From assembly GCA_964391865.1 (NCBI GenBank), contig CAYMNQ010000005.1, positions 124,001-188,000 on the forward strand: a DNA stretch of 64,000 bases, written 5' to 3'. This document shows, piece after piece, positions 26,797 through 36,609 of the stretch. Within the stretch, counting starts at the first letter, position 1, and each line of letters begins with the position of its first letter. The notes below the pieces were generated by a model. The model was not told where the DNA came from, made no database searches, and saw only the letters and a program-made list of their open reading frames with translations. Source of the stretch: DASZQL01 sp964391865. Its GTDB lineage: Bacteria > Planctomycetota > Phycisphaerae > Phycisphaerales > UBA1924. The position numbers were made by a program, and so were the translations under genes.

Positions 26797-28058
26797 GCGG
26801 CGGCGGGTCGATCGAATCCATCTGCCGCGCCGCGGCGCAGCGTGCCTCCGACAGCCGCGCGGCCCTTGCCGCGACCGCCGGCGCGCAGCGGGCCGGAGCG
26901 CTGCGTGCGATCGCGGCGCATCTGCGGTCGTCCGCGAAAGACATCCTGAGCGCGAACGAAGAAGACATGGCCGCGGCGGCGCAGCTTGACGCGGCGATGC
27001 GCGACCGGCTGCGACTTGATCCGAGCCGTCTTGAAGCGATGGCCACCGCCGTCGAGCAGATCGCGCGGCAGCCCGACCCGGTCGGCGAGATCATCGAAGG
27101 TCGTACGTTGCCGAACGGCATCCGGCTGGAGAAGCGGCGCGTGCCGATCGGGCTGATCTTCGTGGTGTACGAGAGCCGTCCGAATGTGACGAGCGACGCG
27201 GCGGCGCTGTGCCTGAAGTCGGGCAACGCGGTGCTGCTGCGCGGCGGGGGCGAGGCGTTCCGCACGAACACCGCGATCGTCCGCGCGATGCGCGCCGCGC
27301 TCCAGCCGATGGGACTGGCCGACGCGGTGACGTTCCTCGAGAGCACCGACCGCGCGGCGTTGCCGATCCTGCTGGGCATGACGGGCGTGATCGACCTCGC
27401 GATCCCGCGCGGCGGGGCGTCGCTCATGCGGATCTTCGATGAGCATGCGCGCGTTCCCGTCGTCAAGCACGACGCCGGGAACTGCCATGTGTATCTCGAC
27501 GCGCATCTCGACGGGCTGGAGGACGCGGCGGAGCGCATCGTCGTGAACGCGAAAGCGCAGCGCCCCGGCGTGTGCAACGCGGCGGAGACGCTGCTCGTCC
27601 ACGCGGCGGTCGCCGAGACGATGCTGCCGCGGCTGGCGAGGGCGCTCACCGCCGCCGGCGTTGAACTCCGGTGTGATGAGCGGGCCCGCGCGCTGATGCC
27701 CGGCGCGACGCCCGCGGCGCGGGATGACTGGGAAACTGAGTATCTCGCGTTGATCCTTGCGGTGCGGGTGGTTGACTCTCTCGATGATGCCGTCGGGCAC
27801 ATCCGTGAGTACGGCTCGAAGCACACGGAAGCGATCGTGACGTCGTCGCTCGCTTCCGCGCGGCGGTTCACCGCGATGGTCGATTCCGCGAGCGTGATGG
27901 TGAACTGCTCGACCCGTTTCGCCGACGGCGGCGAGTATGGGCTCGGCGCGGAGATCGGTATCTCGACGAACACACTGCACGCGCGCGGCCCGATGGGCGC
28001 GGCGGACCTGACCACGTACCAATGGGTCCTCACCGGCGATGGGCAGGTGAGGGGGTAG
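26793..28058 (+). CDS. proA: Gamma-glutamyl phosphate reductase
   Basis: 421 residues from a GTG start that overlaps the YbbR stop (GTGA). Second step of proline synthesis: gamma-glutamyl phosphate to glutamate semialdehyde with NADPH. Family motifs: IPIGLIF-type RVPIGLIFVVYESRPNVT, GNAVLLRGGGEA, VIDLAIPRGG, the catalytic Cys in AKAQRPGVCNAAETLL, then EYGSKHTEAIVT, STRFADGGEYGLGAEIGIST and the end GPMGAADLTTYQWVL. Translational coupling to the c-di-AMP genes is unusual and may tie osmolyte synthesis to c-di-AMP signalling (inference). Confidence 0.95.
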   Translation: MSGGGSIESICRAAAQRASDSRAALAATAGAQRAGALRAIAAHLRSSAKDILSANEEDMAAAAQLDAAMRDRLRLDPSRLEAMATAVEQIARQPDPVGEIIEGRTLPNGIRLEKRRVPIGLIFVVYESRPNVTSDAAALCLKSGNAVLLRGGGEAFRTNTAIVRAMRAALQPMGLADAVTFLESTDRAALPILLGMTGVIDLAIPRGGASLMRIFDEHARVPVVKHDAGNCHVYLDAHLDGLEDAAERIVVNAKAQRPGVCNAAETLLVHAAVAETMLPRLARALTAAGVELRCDERARALMPGATPAARDDWETEYLALILAVRVVDSLDDAVGHIREYGSKHTEAIVTSSLASARRFTAMVDSASVMVNCSTRFADGGEYGLGAEIGISTNTLHARGPMGAADLTTYQWVLTGDGQVRG

Positions 28059-28623
28059 GGGCGGCGCGGCTTGCGGTGTGCGGAAGTGTGTTCGTTCTCT
28101 GTTCTGCGTCGTGCGCCGGAATGTGTGAACGCCTTGTGCTTTCTCGGATTGGCTTGCTGCTGCCTGCTGAAGAAAACCCGTCGACGGGCGGATCGAACTT
28201 GGGCTCGGCTTTCGCCGAGCGTCGAAACTGTGTTCGGCGGGGGCTGGAAGGTGTGTGCCTTCGAGCGTGGTCCGCCGAGCGAGTCGGACTCTCACCGCGC
28301 CGGGCCGTATGCATCCGGTCGGCGGGGTGGAGGACGCCGCGGGCGCGCCCTCTACTGATGGGCGCTGCGTCACAGGCGCGCGCACAATTGTGGACTTGCG
28401 CGCGGGTGAGGTGATGGGGTGGGACGCGGAAGTGCTTGTGATTGCGGGGTCTTCGATGAAGTTGTGATTGATTGATTTTTTCTTCGAGATTGCCGCGGAC
28501 ATGTCACCGGCGCGCGCAGGATTGGTGACTTGCCGCGACGCGCTTGGGCGCCGGCATGAGCGACCCGAGCCTCGGCCATGGCACCCGGCGCACGTCGGGC
28601 ATTGTCGAGCTGGCGGCGGCCCG

Positions 28624-28657
28624 CACTACAGTCGCCCCAGAGCCGGCGACTGTAGTG
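28624..28657. repeat. Perfect 13-bp inverted repeat
   Basis: CACTACAGTCGCC and its complement GGCGACTGTAGTG around the loop CCAGAGCC. No T run follows on either side. It could be an RNA hairpin, an operator or a repeat-family member; the loop contains CAGAGC as in the REP hairpins. Confidence 0.5.
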
Positions 28658-28686
28658 GCACCCCGGGGCCGCCGCGCGCACTTCAA

Positions 28687-28717
28687 TGAAAAACCGGCGG
28701 CCAGATGGCCGCCGGTT
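28687..28717 (-). terminator. Rho-independent terminator
   Basis: Perfect 11-bp stem AACCGGCGGCC / GGCCGCCGGTT with loop AGAT (28692-28717). Read leftward it ends in TTTTTC, so it terminates the leftward secreted-protein gene at 28764-29360. Confidence 0.85.
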
Positions 28718-28763
28718 GGGTTGCGTCGTCATTGTGCCGCGGGATCACTTCCGCGGCGGTTGA

Positions 28764-29360
28764 TCACTTGCAGGTGCTGATCGAGTTGGCGAGGTCGATC
28801 TCATCCGGCGCGAACTGACGGACGAGCTTCGCCGCTTCGCAGCGGAGGGCTTCGCGGTCGGCGAAGGTGATGGGGGCGGCGCGGCCGGCGGTGGCGGCGT
28901 CGATCTTCGCCTTCTCGAAGGGCGTGACGCCCTTCGCGGTGGCGACGGTCTTTTCTTCGAGGATCTTGGCGGCGTCGGTCTGCTCGGGGAGTCCCGGCGT
29001 GCCGAACCAGATCGGCGTGGTGCTGAGGTCCGCAGTGCCGGGGATCACGCCCACCACCATGCCGGAGGTGTAGCCGACGTTGATGCGCTCAACGGTTTCA
29101 TCGCCGGCGAAGAGGACCGGCTCGGCCTGCTGGCGCGGGAAAACGAACTCGGGATGCACCTTCAGGACGACGAGGTAGCCCTCGGTGAGGAGGGGGCGCT
29201 CGGCGCGCCAGGCGTTCTCGTAGCCCTCGGTGAGCTGGAAGGGCTGGACATGGATGATGTCGCGGACCTTCTGGGGCGTGGTGGGGACGGAGGGCGGGGC
29301 GGCGATGGCGACCGCCGCCAGGGCCGAGGTGAACGTGAGTGCTTTGAACAGGTTGTTCAC
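28764..29360 (-). CDS. Secreted protein of unknown function
   Basis: 198 residues. Signal peptide MNNLFKALTFTSALAAVAIA (cleavage near residue 20). The mature part begins APPSVPTTPQKVRDIIHVQP; it contains one beta-rich region (EGYLVVLKVHPEFVFPRQ, YTSGMVVGVIPGTAD) and a helical C-terminus with two Cys (residues about 175 and 197) that could form a disulfide. No family is recognised. It lies about 80 bp downstream of the dockerin-like hydrolase gene on the same strand. Confidence 0.65.
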   Translation of the reverse strand: MNNLFKALTFTSALAAVAIAAPPSVPTTPQKVRDIIHVQPFQLTEGYENAWRAERPLLTEGYLVVLKVHPEFVFPRQQAEPVLFAGDETVERINVGYTSGMVVGVIPGTADLSTTPIWFGTPGLPEQTDAAKILEEKTVATAKGVTPFEKAKIDAATAGRAAPITFADREALRCEAAKLVRQFAPDEIDLANSISTCK

Positions 29361-29440
29361 GGGACTATTCCTTGATTCTCCCGCCGCGATGGCGGGGTGA
29401 ATGATTCAGAATTCAGAACACGATGGAGACCGAGACCGGC

Positions 29441-31621
29441 TCACTCCTTGGCGAACTCGAGGTCGTCTACGGCGACGCGGCCGCGGGCGTTGGTGCCGGC
29501 GGCGCCGAAGTCGAAGCGGACGGCGACGATGTTGGTGAGGTCGAGCCCGTTGCCGTTGGTGCAGAAGTCGCTGAGGCGGATGCGGGTGGTCTCGTGGGCG
29601 TTCTGCCAGCCGGTGCCGGTGCCTTCGCCGGTGCGCTGGTAGGGCTCTTCGCAGCCGGCTCCGTAGGCGTTCATGTTGATGGTGGCGGTGACGCCGTTGC
29701 CGTCACGGACCGTGACGTTGAAGGTGAGCTCGGTGAGATCGGCGATGGTCTCGGGGTGGCGGGTGCCCTGGCAGGCGCGGAAGGAGAGGTAGGTGTAGGG
29801 CGAGGTGTCCTGCGCGGCGGCGGGGATGGCCCACTCCATGAAGCGGGGCGTGCCGACGGTGTAGTCGAAGACGACGGCGCGCATGGTGTCGGTGGCGCGG
29901 CCGCGGGTCATGCCGTTCATCGGGTCGGTGGCGAGCCAGGTGAACGAGGTGTTGTTGTCGTGCATCAGGCCTTCGAAGATGTTGAGGACGTCGAAGGTGA
30001 CGGCGCCGCCCGAGCTGCTGAGGTTGGTGGCGGCGTTGGTCTGGAAGTCGTCGATGACGAACTTGTTGGCGGCGTTGTTGATGTCCTTGAGTTCGTTGCA
30101 GACGACGGCGGTGGCACTGGCACCGACGGGCTTGAAGCGCTCGTAGTGGCGCCAGAAGTACTCGCGGGTGGAGTTGCTGCCCTGGACGATGTATTCGAGG
30201 AGGGCGAGGTAGTAACCGCGGGCGATGACCTGGGCGGCGGCTCGGCCGATGAGGGCCGGGCCGGTGGCGTCGGCGAAGCCGCAGCAGTTGTACTCGTTAT
30301 GGCCCGTGCCGTACATGTACGTGCTGATGCGGTTGCCGAAGGAGCGCTCGTACAGGTTGAAGGAGTCGGCGATGTCGCTGCTGGCGCAACCGCAGACGTC
30401 GCCGTCGGAGGAGCCGTAGATCAGGTGGTAGTTCTCGTCGTAGGTGTTGGAGGAGTTGGTGCCGAGGAAGTCGGTCGGGGCGATGGAGGAGACAAGGACG
30501 ATGTTCGCGAGCCCGTAGTTGCTGGGCACGAAGGTGCCGTCACGGATTCGGTCGTAGGCGCGGGTGACGCCCTCGCCGCCGCGGCTGTGGCCGAGCCACG
30601 AGATGCGGCTGGTGTCGATGCGTCCGTTCAGCACGCCGGCGGCGAGGGTGCCCTGCTGGGCGATGAGCGCCTGGGTGTGCTGGAGGGTGGTGGTGGAGGC
30701 GGTTTCGATGCCGGGGACGGTGTCGTTCGCGTGCGACATGAAGATGTAGCCGTGCGACGCGAGGTGGGTGCCGAGGTAGTCGTACCAGGCGAAGTTGTGC
30801 CCGTTGCCGTGCGACATGATGACGAGGGGCAACTGGCCGAGGGTGGCGATGTTGGTGGGGTAGTAGATGCGTTCGCTGGTGAAGCCGGCGGTGACGCCGG
30901 TGACGGCGACGTTGACTGTGGTGACGGCGTAAGGGCCGGCGGTGGTGAGGTCCTTGACGACCCAGAGGCCGACGGAGTTGCGGCCGTCGATGAAATCGCC
31001 GCCGTCGAGCCTGCCGTTCTCGTTGAAGTCAATGACGACGTCGTAGGCGCGGGCGACGAGGGTGCCCGAGTCGAGGGTGCTGAAGTCGGTGATGGTCGGG
31101 CGGTTGAGCTCGATGCCACCGGCGACGAAGTTGACGACGTTAAACCCGCTGGCGCGGACATCGGTCAGCGAGGGGTCACCCAGCCAGCCTGCGGTGTCCT
31201 TGTCAGCGACGACGTAGAGGCGGCCCGACTGGTTCACCACGTCGGGGTGCTTGGCGGGATCGATGGCGACCTGGCCCGCGCCGCCGCGGTTGAAGGACTG
31301 GACGAATTCGAAGTGGGGGAAGGCGGCGAGGCCGTTGCCGGCGAGTTCCTCGTCGACGATCTGGGCGATGACGCAGGTGTTGCCCCAGTTTGAGATAATG
31401 ACGGCGATATCTGACAGGCCGACGAGGCCGTCGCCGTCGAGATCGCCCATGGTGCCGACGGGGACCATGGCTTCCCAGTTTTGTGAGACGACGGCGATGT
31501 CGCTCAGGCCGACGGCGTTGTCGCCATCGGCATCACCGGGGCATGCGGGCGGGAACACGCCGGCGAGCGCCGGGATTGCGGCGGCCGCGAGACCGACCAC
31601 GCTCAACAGTTTGAACTTCAT
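29441..31621 (-). CDS. Secreted alpha/beta-hydrolase with N-terminal dockerin-like module
   Basis: 726 residues. Signal peptide MKFKLLSVVGLAAAAIPALA. Directly after it lies a dockerin-like pair: CPGDADGDNAVGLSDIAVVS and GDLDGDGLVGLSDIAVIISN, each a Ca-binding D-x-D-x-D loop. Residues 100-230 are beta-rich. An alpha/beta-hydrolase core follows: LPLVIMSHGNGHNFAWYDYL, the nucleophile elbow SWLGHSRGGEG, and a candidate His in YGTGHNEYNCCGFAD. The last 230 residues form a beta-sandwich that ends FDFGAAGTNARGRVAVDDLE. Probable esterase or lipase-like secreted enzyme; the substrate is unknown. Dockerin-like modules usually sit at the C-terminus, so the N-terminal place is unusual. Confidence 0.8.
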   Translation of the reverse strand: MKFKLLSVVGLAAAAIPALAGVFPPACPGDADGDNAVGLSDIAVVSQNWEAMVPVGTMGDLDGDGLVGLSDIAVIISNWGNTCVIAQIVDEELAGNGLAAFPHFEFVQSFNRGGAGQVAIDPAKHPDVVNQSGRLYVVADKDTAGWLGDPSLTDVRASGFNVVNFVAGGIELNRPTITDFSTLDSGTLVARAYDVVIDFNENGRLDGGDFIDGRNSVGLWVVKDLTTAGPYAVTTVNVAVTGVTAGFTSERIYYPTNIATLGQLPLVIMSHGNGHNFAWYDYLGTHLASHGYIFMSHANDTVPGIETASTTTLQHTQALIAQQGTLAAGVLNGRIDTSRISWLGHSRGGEGVTRAYDRIRDGTFVPSNYGLANIVLVSSIAPTDFLGTNSSNTYDENYHLIYGSSDGDVCGCASSDIADSFNLYERSFGNRISTYMYGTGHNEYNCCGFADATGPALIGRAAAQVIARGYYLALLEYIVQGSNSTREYFWRHYERFKPVGASATAVVCNELKDINNAANKFVIDDFQTNAATNLSSSGGAVTFDVLNIFEGLMHDNNTSFTWLATDPMNGMTRGRATDTMRAVVFDYTVGTPRFMEWAIPAAAQDTSPYTYLSFRACQGTRHPETIADLTELTFNVTVRDGNGVTATINMNAYGAGCEEPYQRTGEGTGTGWQNAHETTRIRLSDFCTNGNGLDLTNIVAVRFDFGAAGTNARGRVAVDDLEFAKE

Positions 31622-31859
31622 GACTCTCCATTCCTCTCAGATGTGGAGGGGACTCGCCCGCACGGTATCCGAACGGCTCGGAGCGGGCAGACAACTACAC
31701 TCGGCCGGAACCCCACTCCAGCCGCAAAACAAGACCACGCAAATGATCGTACAACCAGCTTCCCCGACCGGCCAGAAGAAAGACTGAATCGACCTGACTT
31801 TTCATCGATCTGGCGACCCAATTATTCAGACCTCGACGATCTGAGAGCGGTTTGATCCC
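31622..31859. other. Divergent promoter region between the secreted hydrolase and hrpA
   Basis: 238 bp, lower GC than the flanks, with no gene and no evident hairpin. It should hold the promoters of both genes. Confidence 0.3.
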
Positions 31860-34800
31860 GTGGATTCACCGAACCGATCCATTCCGGACCTGCATGAACG
31901 ATCGAAGCGGCGCGCGCCCGCTGAGAAATTCCCCATTCCGCCGGGGATTGCGGATTCCGCGACGGCGGCTCGCGAACCGCGTGGGCCGGGCGCACAACGG
32001 CGCGACACGAAACCGCGCGACCAAGCACACAACGAGTTGTTCGAGGAGCGCTCGCGGAATCTGCCTCGGGTCGATTTCTCCTTGGCGGAGATCGCGGCAT
32101 TGCCGGTGGTGGGGCAGCGGGAAGCTATTGCGGAGGCGATCCGGTCGCATCAGGTCGTCGTGGTGTGCGGCGAGACGGGATCGGGCAAGACGACGCAGCT
32201 GCCGAAGATTTGTCTCGAGATCGGTCGCGGCGTGCGCGGGTTGATCGGTCACACGCAGCCGCGGCGGATCGCGGCGCGGACGGTGGCGCAGCGGATTGCG
32301 GATGAACTCGGCTCGCCGCTCGGGGTGCAGGTGGGGTTCAAGATTCGTTTTTCGGATCGGTCGGGCTCGCGCGGCGGTGGGGCGGGGGGGCGGTCGCGCG
32401 GGATGGGGCCGGACGGGCCTTATGTGAAGTTGATGACCGACGGCATTCTGCTGGCGGAGACGCGATCGGATCGGCTGCTGCAGGCGTACGACACGATCAT
32501 CATCGACGAGGCGCACGAGCGTTCGCTGAATATTGATTTTCTGCTGGGTTATCTGAAGAACATCCAGCCGCGACGGCCCGACCTGAAGATCATCATCACG
32601 TCGGCAACGATCGATCCGCAGCGGTTCAGCGAGCACTTCGGCGGGGCGCCGATCATCGAGGTGTCGGGGCGGACGTACCCGGTCGAGACCGTGTATCGCG
32701 CACCGGAAGAGCATGATGACGAGGGCGACCCGCTGAGCCTGTCGATCGTGCGCGCGGTGGACGAAGCGGCGCGGCGGCACCCGCGCGGCGATGTGCTCAT
32801 CTTCCTGCCGGGCGAGCGCGAGATTCGTGAGACGGCGGAGGCGCTGCGGAAACATCATCCGCCCGGCGGCACTGAGATTCTGCCGCTGTTCTCGCGGCTT
32901 TCGACGGATGAACAGAACCGGGTGTTCAAGCCGAAGCCGGGGGGCGTGTCGCGGCGCGTGATTCTGGCGACGAACGTGGCGGAGACGTCGCTGACTGTGC
33001 CGGGCATCCGGGTGGTGATCGATCCGGGTCTGGCGCGGATGAGCCGGTACAGCCCGCGCAGCCGGGTGCAGCGATTGCCGATCGAGATGATCTCTCGCGC
33101 GAGCGCTGATCAGCGGCGCGGGCGCGCGGGGCGCACCGCGCCGGGGACGTGCATCCGGCTGTACCGCGAGGACGAGTATGAGACGCGGGCACGCTTCACC
33201 GATCCGGAGATTCAGCGGACGAATCTGGCGGCGGTGATCCTGCAGATGGAGTCGCTGGGGATCGGGGAGGTCGAGCGGTTCCCGTTTATTGACCCGCCGG
33301 AGGCGCGGCAGATCCGCGACGGTTATGAGACGCTGCACGAGCTCGGCGCGGTGGATGAGAAGCATGCCCTTACGGCGCTGGGGCGCGAGCTGGCGCGCCT
33401 TCCGATCGACCCGCGGCTGGGGCGGATGGTGCTGGCGGCGCGGCGGGAGGCGGCGCTGACGGAGGTGCTGGTGATCGCGGCGGCGCTCTCGGTTCAGGAC
33501 CCGCGCGAGCGCCCGATGGAGCCGGCGAATCTCGCGGAGAAGGCCGACGCGGCGCACGAGCAGTTCCGGCATCCGGCGAGCGACTTTCTGGCGTACCTGA
33601 ACCTGTGGACGTGGTACCACGAGCAGGCGAAGCACCTGTCGCAGAACAAGCTGCGGAAGTTGTGCAAGGAGATGTTTCTCAATTACATGCGCCTGCGCGA
33701 GTGGCATGACATTCACTCGCAGCTCCACGCGGTCGTCTCGGAGTGGGGCGGCGAGTCGTTCCGCTTCAACACCGACGCGGCGGACTACGACTCGATCCAC
33801 AAGTCGCTGCTCGCGGGGCTGGTGACGAGCGTGGGTGTGCTGTCGTCGAACGTGGAGTACGCCGGGCCGAACCAGTTGAAGTTCCACATTTTCCCAGGCT
33901 CGGCGCTGTTCAAGAGCAAGCCCAAGTGGATCATGGCGGCGGAACTGGTGAAGACGGCGCGGCTGTATGCGCGCACGTGCGCGATGATCGAGCCGGCGTG
34001 GATCGAGCAGCTGGGGGCGCACCTGGTGAAGCGGTCGTACTCCGAGCCGGAGTGGGCGGCGCACTCGGGCGGCGGGCAGGTGTTCGCGCACGAGACGGTG
34101 ACGCTCAGCGGGCTGACGCTGGTCTCGCGCCGGCGGGTGAAGCTTGGGAAGATCGACCCGGCGCTGTCGCGGCAGATCTTCATCAGCCGGGCGCTGGTGG
34201 AGGGTGATTTCGAGTCGCGGGCGCCGTTCCTCTCGCACAACAAGCGGATGCTCGACGACGGCTCGAAGCTGGAGGCGAAGGCGCGGAAGCGCGATCTGGT
34301 GGTCGGGCCCGACTTGATTCACGCGTTCTACGACCGTGTGGTGCCGCCCGACGTGTTCAACGGGCCGGGGTTCGAGAAGTGGCGGCGGCACGCGGAGCGG
34401 AACAACCCGGAACTGCTGCGCATGTCGATGAATGACGTGCTGGTGCCCGGCGCGCTGAACGAATCGGCGGCGGACGCGGCGATGTTCCCGGATCAGTTTC
34501 ATCTGCCGGGCGTGTCGCTGGCGTTGAGCTACGCGCTCGAGCCGGGCGAGGCGCACGACGGCGTGACGGTGACGATCCCGGCGCACGCGCTGCAGCACCT
34601 GAAGCCCGAGCCGTTCGAGTGGGTGGTGCCGGGGCTGCTGAAGGAAAAGATGGTGGCGCTGCTGCGATCCTTGCCGAAGGATGTGCGGCGCGCGCTGGGG
34701 CCGGCGCCGGAGGCGGCGGGGGAGATTCTGGCGCGGACCCAAGCGAAGCGCGGCGGTCAGAGCGGCGCGATGGCGGTGTCGCTGCTCGATGCCGTCGCCG

Positions 34801-35954
34801 CCGAAGCGGGGAATCTGGTGGGCGTGCGCGTGTCGCGGGGCGACTTCCGGCTTGAGACGTTGCCCGACTACTTGAAGATGAACTTCCGCGTGGTTGATTC
34901 GCGCGGCGGGGAACTGGGCGTGGGGCGTGATCTTGATGACCTGCGCGCGCGACTGGCGGATGTTCTGCCGCGGGAGGAGTTCATCGGGTCGAGCGACGCG
35001 CCCTCACCCTTCCCTGACCGCGACGGTTTGAGTGACTGGGTGTTCGAGGATCTGCCCGATCGCGTGACGGTGATGCGCGCCGGGTTCCCGATCGCCGCGT
35101 ACCCGGCGGTGATCGATCGGGGGTCGAGCGTGTCGCTGCGGCTCTTGCCGAACGCGGAGGTGGCGCGTGAAGCGACGCGCGCGGGCGTGCGGCGGCTCTT
35201 CTTCCTGCAGCTCCGCGGGGAGATTCTGTCGCTGGTCGACACGCTGCCGGAGATCGAGAAGGCGCGGGCGCAGTTCGCGGCGATGGCGGTGTCGATCGAC
35301 GGGGCGAAGAGCGTGCGCACGCTGGATGATGAACTCGCCATGCTGATCGCGGATCGGGCGTTCCTTGCGTCGCCGCCCTTCAGCGGCGATGTGCGCACGC
35401 GCGCGGAGTTCCGGTCGCGGCTCGATTCGGGGTGGAACCGTCTGGGTGAGGCGGCGTCGCAGGCGGGCGCGGTGATGACGCGTCTGCTGGCGGCGGACCA
35501 CGCGGCGATGCTGCGGCTGGAGTCGCTGCCGCGGGGCGAGAGCGCGTACTCGGCGGCGATCGCGGATGTTCGGGCTCAGCGGGCGCGGCTGCTTGCGCCG
35601 GGCTTCGCGGTCGAGTGCGAGTTCCATTGGCTTCAGCAGTACCCGCGCTTCCTGCGCGCGATCGAGCTGCGCCTGGAGAAACTGACGATGCGCGGGCTGG
35701 CGGGGATCGAGCAGGACGCGGGGCTGATGCGGCAGGTCTCCGCCTACTGGCGTGAGTACGAGGTGCGTCGGCCGCGCGCGGGCGGTGATGCCGGGGTGAT
35801 CAGGCTGCCCGACCCGCCGGCGCTGGGCGATCTGCGCTGGGCGATCGAGGAGTACCGCGTGTCGCTCTTCGCGCAGCAGTTGCGGACGAGCGTGCCGATC
35901 TCTGACAAGCGGTTGCATGAGGCGATCGCTGCGATGGGGGCGCCGATGAGGTAA
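31860..35954 (+). CDS. hrpA: ATP-dependent RNA helicase HrpA (DEAH box)
   Basis: 1364 residues from a GTG. Walker A GETGSGKTT at residues 104-112, DEAH at 216-219, TSATID, and motif VI QRRGRAGR. Then come the HA2 and OB-fold regions (EVLVIAAALSVQDPRERP) and the long DUF3418 C-terminal part (LPGVSLALSYALEPGEAHDG, LKEKMVALLRSLPKDVRR). A Gly/Arg-rich insert of about 18 residues (169-186) interrupts the usual IRFSD...YVKLMTDGILL segment. HrpA homologues resolve stalled ribosomes or process mRNA. It probably forms a unit with the thioredoxin-like gene 15 bp downstream. Confidence 0.96.
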   Translation: MDSPNRSIPDLHERSKRRAPAEKFPIPPGIADSATAAREPRGPGAQRRDTKPRDQAHNELFEERSRNLPRVDFSLAEIAALPVVGQREAIAEAIRSHQVVVVCGETGSGKTTQLPKICLEIGRGVRGLIGHTQPRRIAARTVAQRIADELGSPLGVQVGFKIRFSDRSGSRGGGAGGRSRGMGPDGPYVKLMTDGILLAETRSDRLLQAYDTIIIDEAHERSLNIDFLLGYLKNIQPRRPDLKIIITSATIDPQRFSEHFGGAPIIEVSGRTYPVETVYRAPEEHDDEGDPLSLSIVRAVDEAARRHPRGDVLIFLPGEREIRETAEALRKHHPPGGTEILPLFSRLSTDEQNRVFKPKPGGVSRRVILATNVAETSLTVPGIRVVIDPGLARMSRYSPRSRVQRLPIEMISRASADQRRGRAGRTAPGTCIRLYREDEYETRARFTDPEIQRTNLAAVILQMESLGIGEVERFPFIDPPEARQIRDGYETLHELGAVDEKHALTALGRELARLPIDPRLGRMVLAARREAALTEVLVIAAALSVQDPRERPMEPANLAEKADAAHEQFRHPASDFLAYLNLWTWYHEQAKHLSQNKLRKLCKEMFLNYMRLREWHDIHSQLHAVVSEWGGESFRFNTDAADYDSIHKSLLAGLVTSVGVLSSNVEYAGPNQLKFHIFPGSALFKSKPKWIMAAELVKTARLYARTCAMIEPAWIEQLGAHLVKRSYSEPEWAAHSGGGQVFAHETVTLSGLTLVSRRRVKLGKIDPALSRQIFISRALVEGDFESRAPFLSHNKRMLDDGSKLEAKARKRDLVVGPDLIHAFYDRVVPPDVFNGPGFEKWRRHAERNNPELLRMSMNDVLVPGALNESAADAAMFPDQFHLPGVSLALSYALEPGEAHDGVTVTIPAHALQHLKPEPFEWVVPGLLKEKMVALLRSLPKDVRRALGPAPEAAGEILARTQAKRGGQSGAMAVSLLDAVAAEAGNLVGVRVSRGDFRLETLPDYLKMNFRVVDSRGGELGVGRDLDDLRARLADVLPREEFIGSSDAPSPFPDRDGLSDWVFEDLPDRVTVMRAGFPIAAYPAVIDRGSSVSLRLLPNAEVAREATRAGVRRLFFLQLRGEILSLVDTLPEIEKARAQFAAMAVSIDGAKSVRTLDDELAMLIADRAFLASPPFSGDVRTRAEFRSRLDSGWNRLGEAASQAGAVMTRLLAADHAAMLRLESLPRGESAYSAAIADVRAQRARLLAPGFAVECEFHWLQQYPRFLRAIELRLEKLTMRGLAGIEQDAGLMRQVSAYWREYEVRRPRAGGDAGVIRLPDPPALGDLRWAIEEYRVSLFAQQLRTSVPISDKRLHEAIAAMGAPMR

Positions 35955-35969
35955 TCTTTGAGCCCCACG

Positions 35970-36572
35970 ATGAGCGACACCGCCGCCCCGAGTCCGCCGT
36001 TCGCGTCGCGATTGTTCACAGGATTTCTTGTGGTTGCGTGCATCGCGCTGAGCGTGCTGGTGGTGATCCTGACGAAGCAGAACGCGGACTTGCGGGCGCA
36101 CTTCGCCGAGGCGGCCGAGCGCGGATCGGCGAACTCGCTGGCGGTGGGGGACCGGCTTGAGCCGCTGCCGACGTTTGGCGCGGACGCGGCGAGCGATTCG
36201 GCGCTGGCGTTCGGCGATGGGCGGTTCGGAACGGTGGTCTTCGCCGTCTCGGCGACATGCCCGGCGTGCGTGGCGTCGTCGCCTTACTTCGAGCGCGTGA
36301 CCGCGGCGCACGCGAGCGATGCGGTGCGGATTGTCTGCGCGCAGCTCGACTCGAAGTCGGCGGCGGAACTGACCCCTCACGGTGCGGGCGTGCCGGTGGT
36401 GGGCGTGACTGAGGGGCACAAGACGTGGTTCACGCGTGTGCGGATGGTGCCGGCGACGATCGTGGTCGATCACGACGGCGCGGTGCGGGCGACGTATTTC
36501 GGGGAGCTTTCGGCGCGGCAGCAGGATGATCTTGACGCGCTGCTGAAACAGGCGGCGAATGGTTGGAAGTGA
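35970..36572 (+). CDS. Membrane-anchored thioredoxin-like protein
   Basis: 200 residues from MSDTAAPSPPFASRLF, 15 bp after hrpA; a TTG at 35958 would add four residues. N-terminal membrane helix (about 15-33), then a periplasmic thioredoxin fold of the TlpA/AhpC group: FGTVVFAVSATCPACVASSP with the redox pair CPAC, and the cis-proline strand RMVPATIVVDHDGAVR. A thiol-disulfide role in the envelope is likely. Confidence 0.8.
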   Translation: MSDTAAPSPPFASRLFTGFLVVACIALSVLVVILTKQNADLRAHFAEAAERGSANSLAVGDRLEPLPTFGADAASDSALAFGDGRFGTVVFAVSATCPACVASSPYFERVTAAHASDAVRIVCAQLDSKSAAELTPHGAGVPVVGVTEGHKTWFTRVRMVPATIVVDHDGAVRATYFGELSARQQDDLDALLKQAANGWK

Positions 36573-36609
36573 GTCGGCGGTCACTCGCGCGTGGCGTGCT
36601 GAAATAGAA

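Larger units (their letters stand above)
28059..28763. other. Intergenic region, no supportable gene
   Basis: About 700 bp between convergent units (proA rightward, secreted protein leftward). Several short open frames cross it but none has a family pattern, a ribosome site or consistent codon use, and base composition between 28070 and 28500 is mixed. It contains a 13-bp inverted repeat (28624-28657) and the terminator at 28687-28717. The stretch may be decayed sequence. Confidence 0.4.

Noticed and set aside
28059..28500. Small genes in the 700-bp gap after proA
   Set aside because: Short frames with changing phase, no ribosome sites and no recognisable protein features.
24771..28502. Leftward frame of more than 1,200 codons
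   Set aside because: Lies antisense to cdaA, the YbbR gene and proA; Arg/His/Asp-rich, a common artefact in GC-rich DNA.
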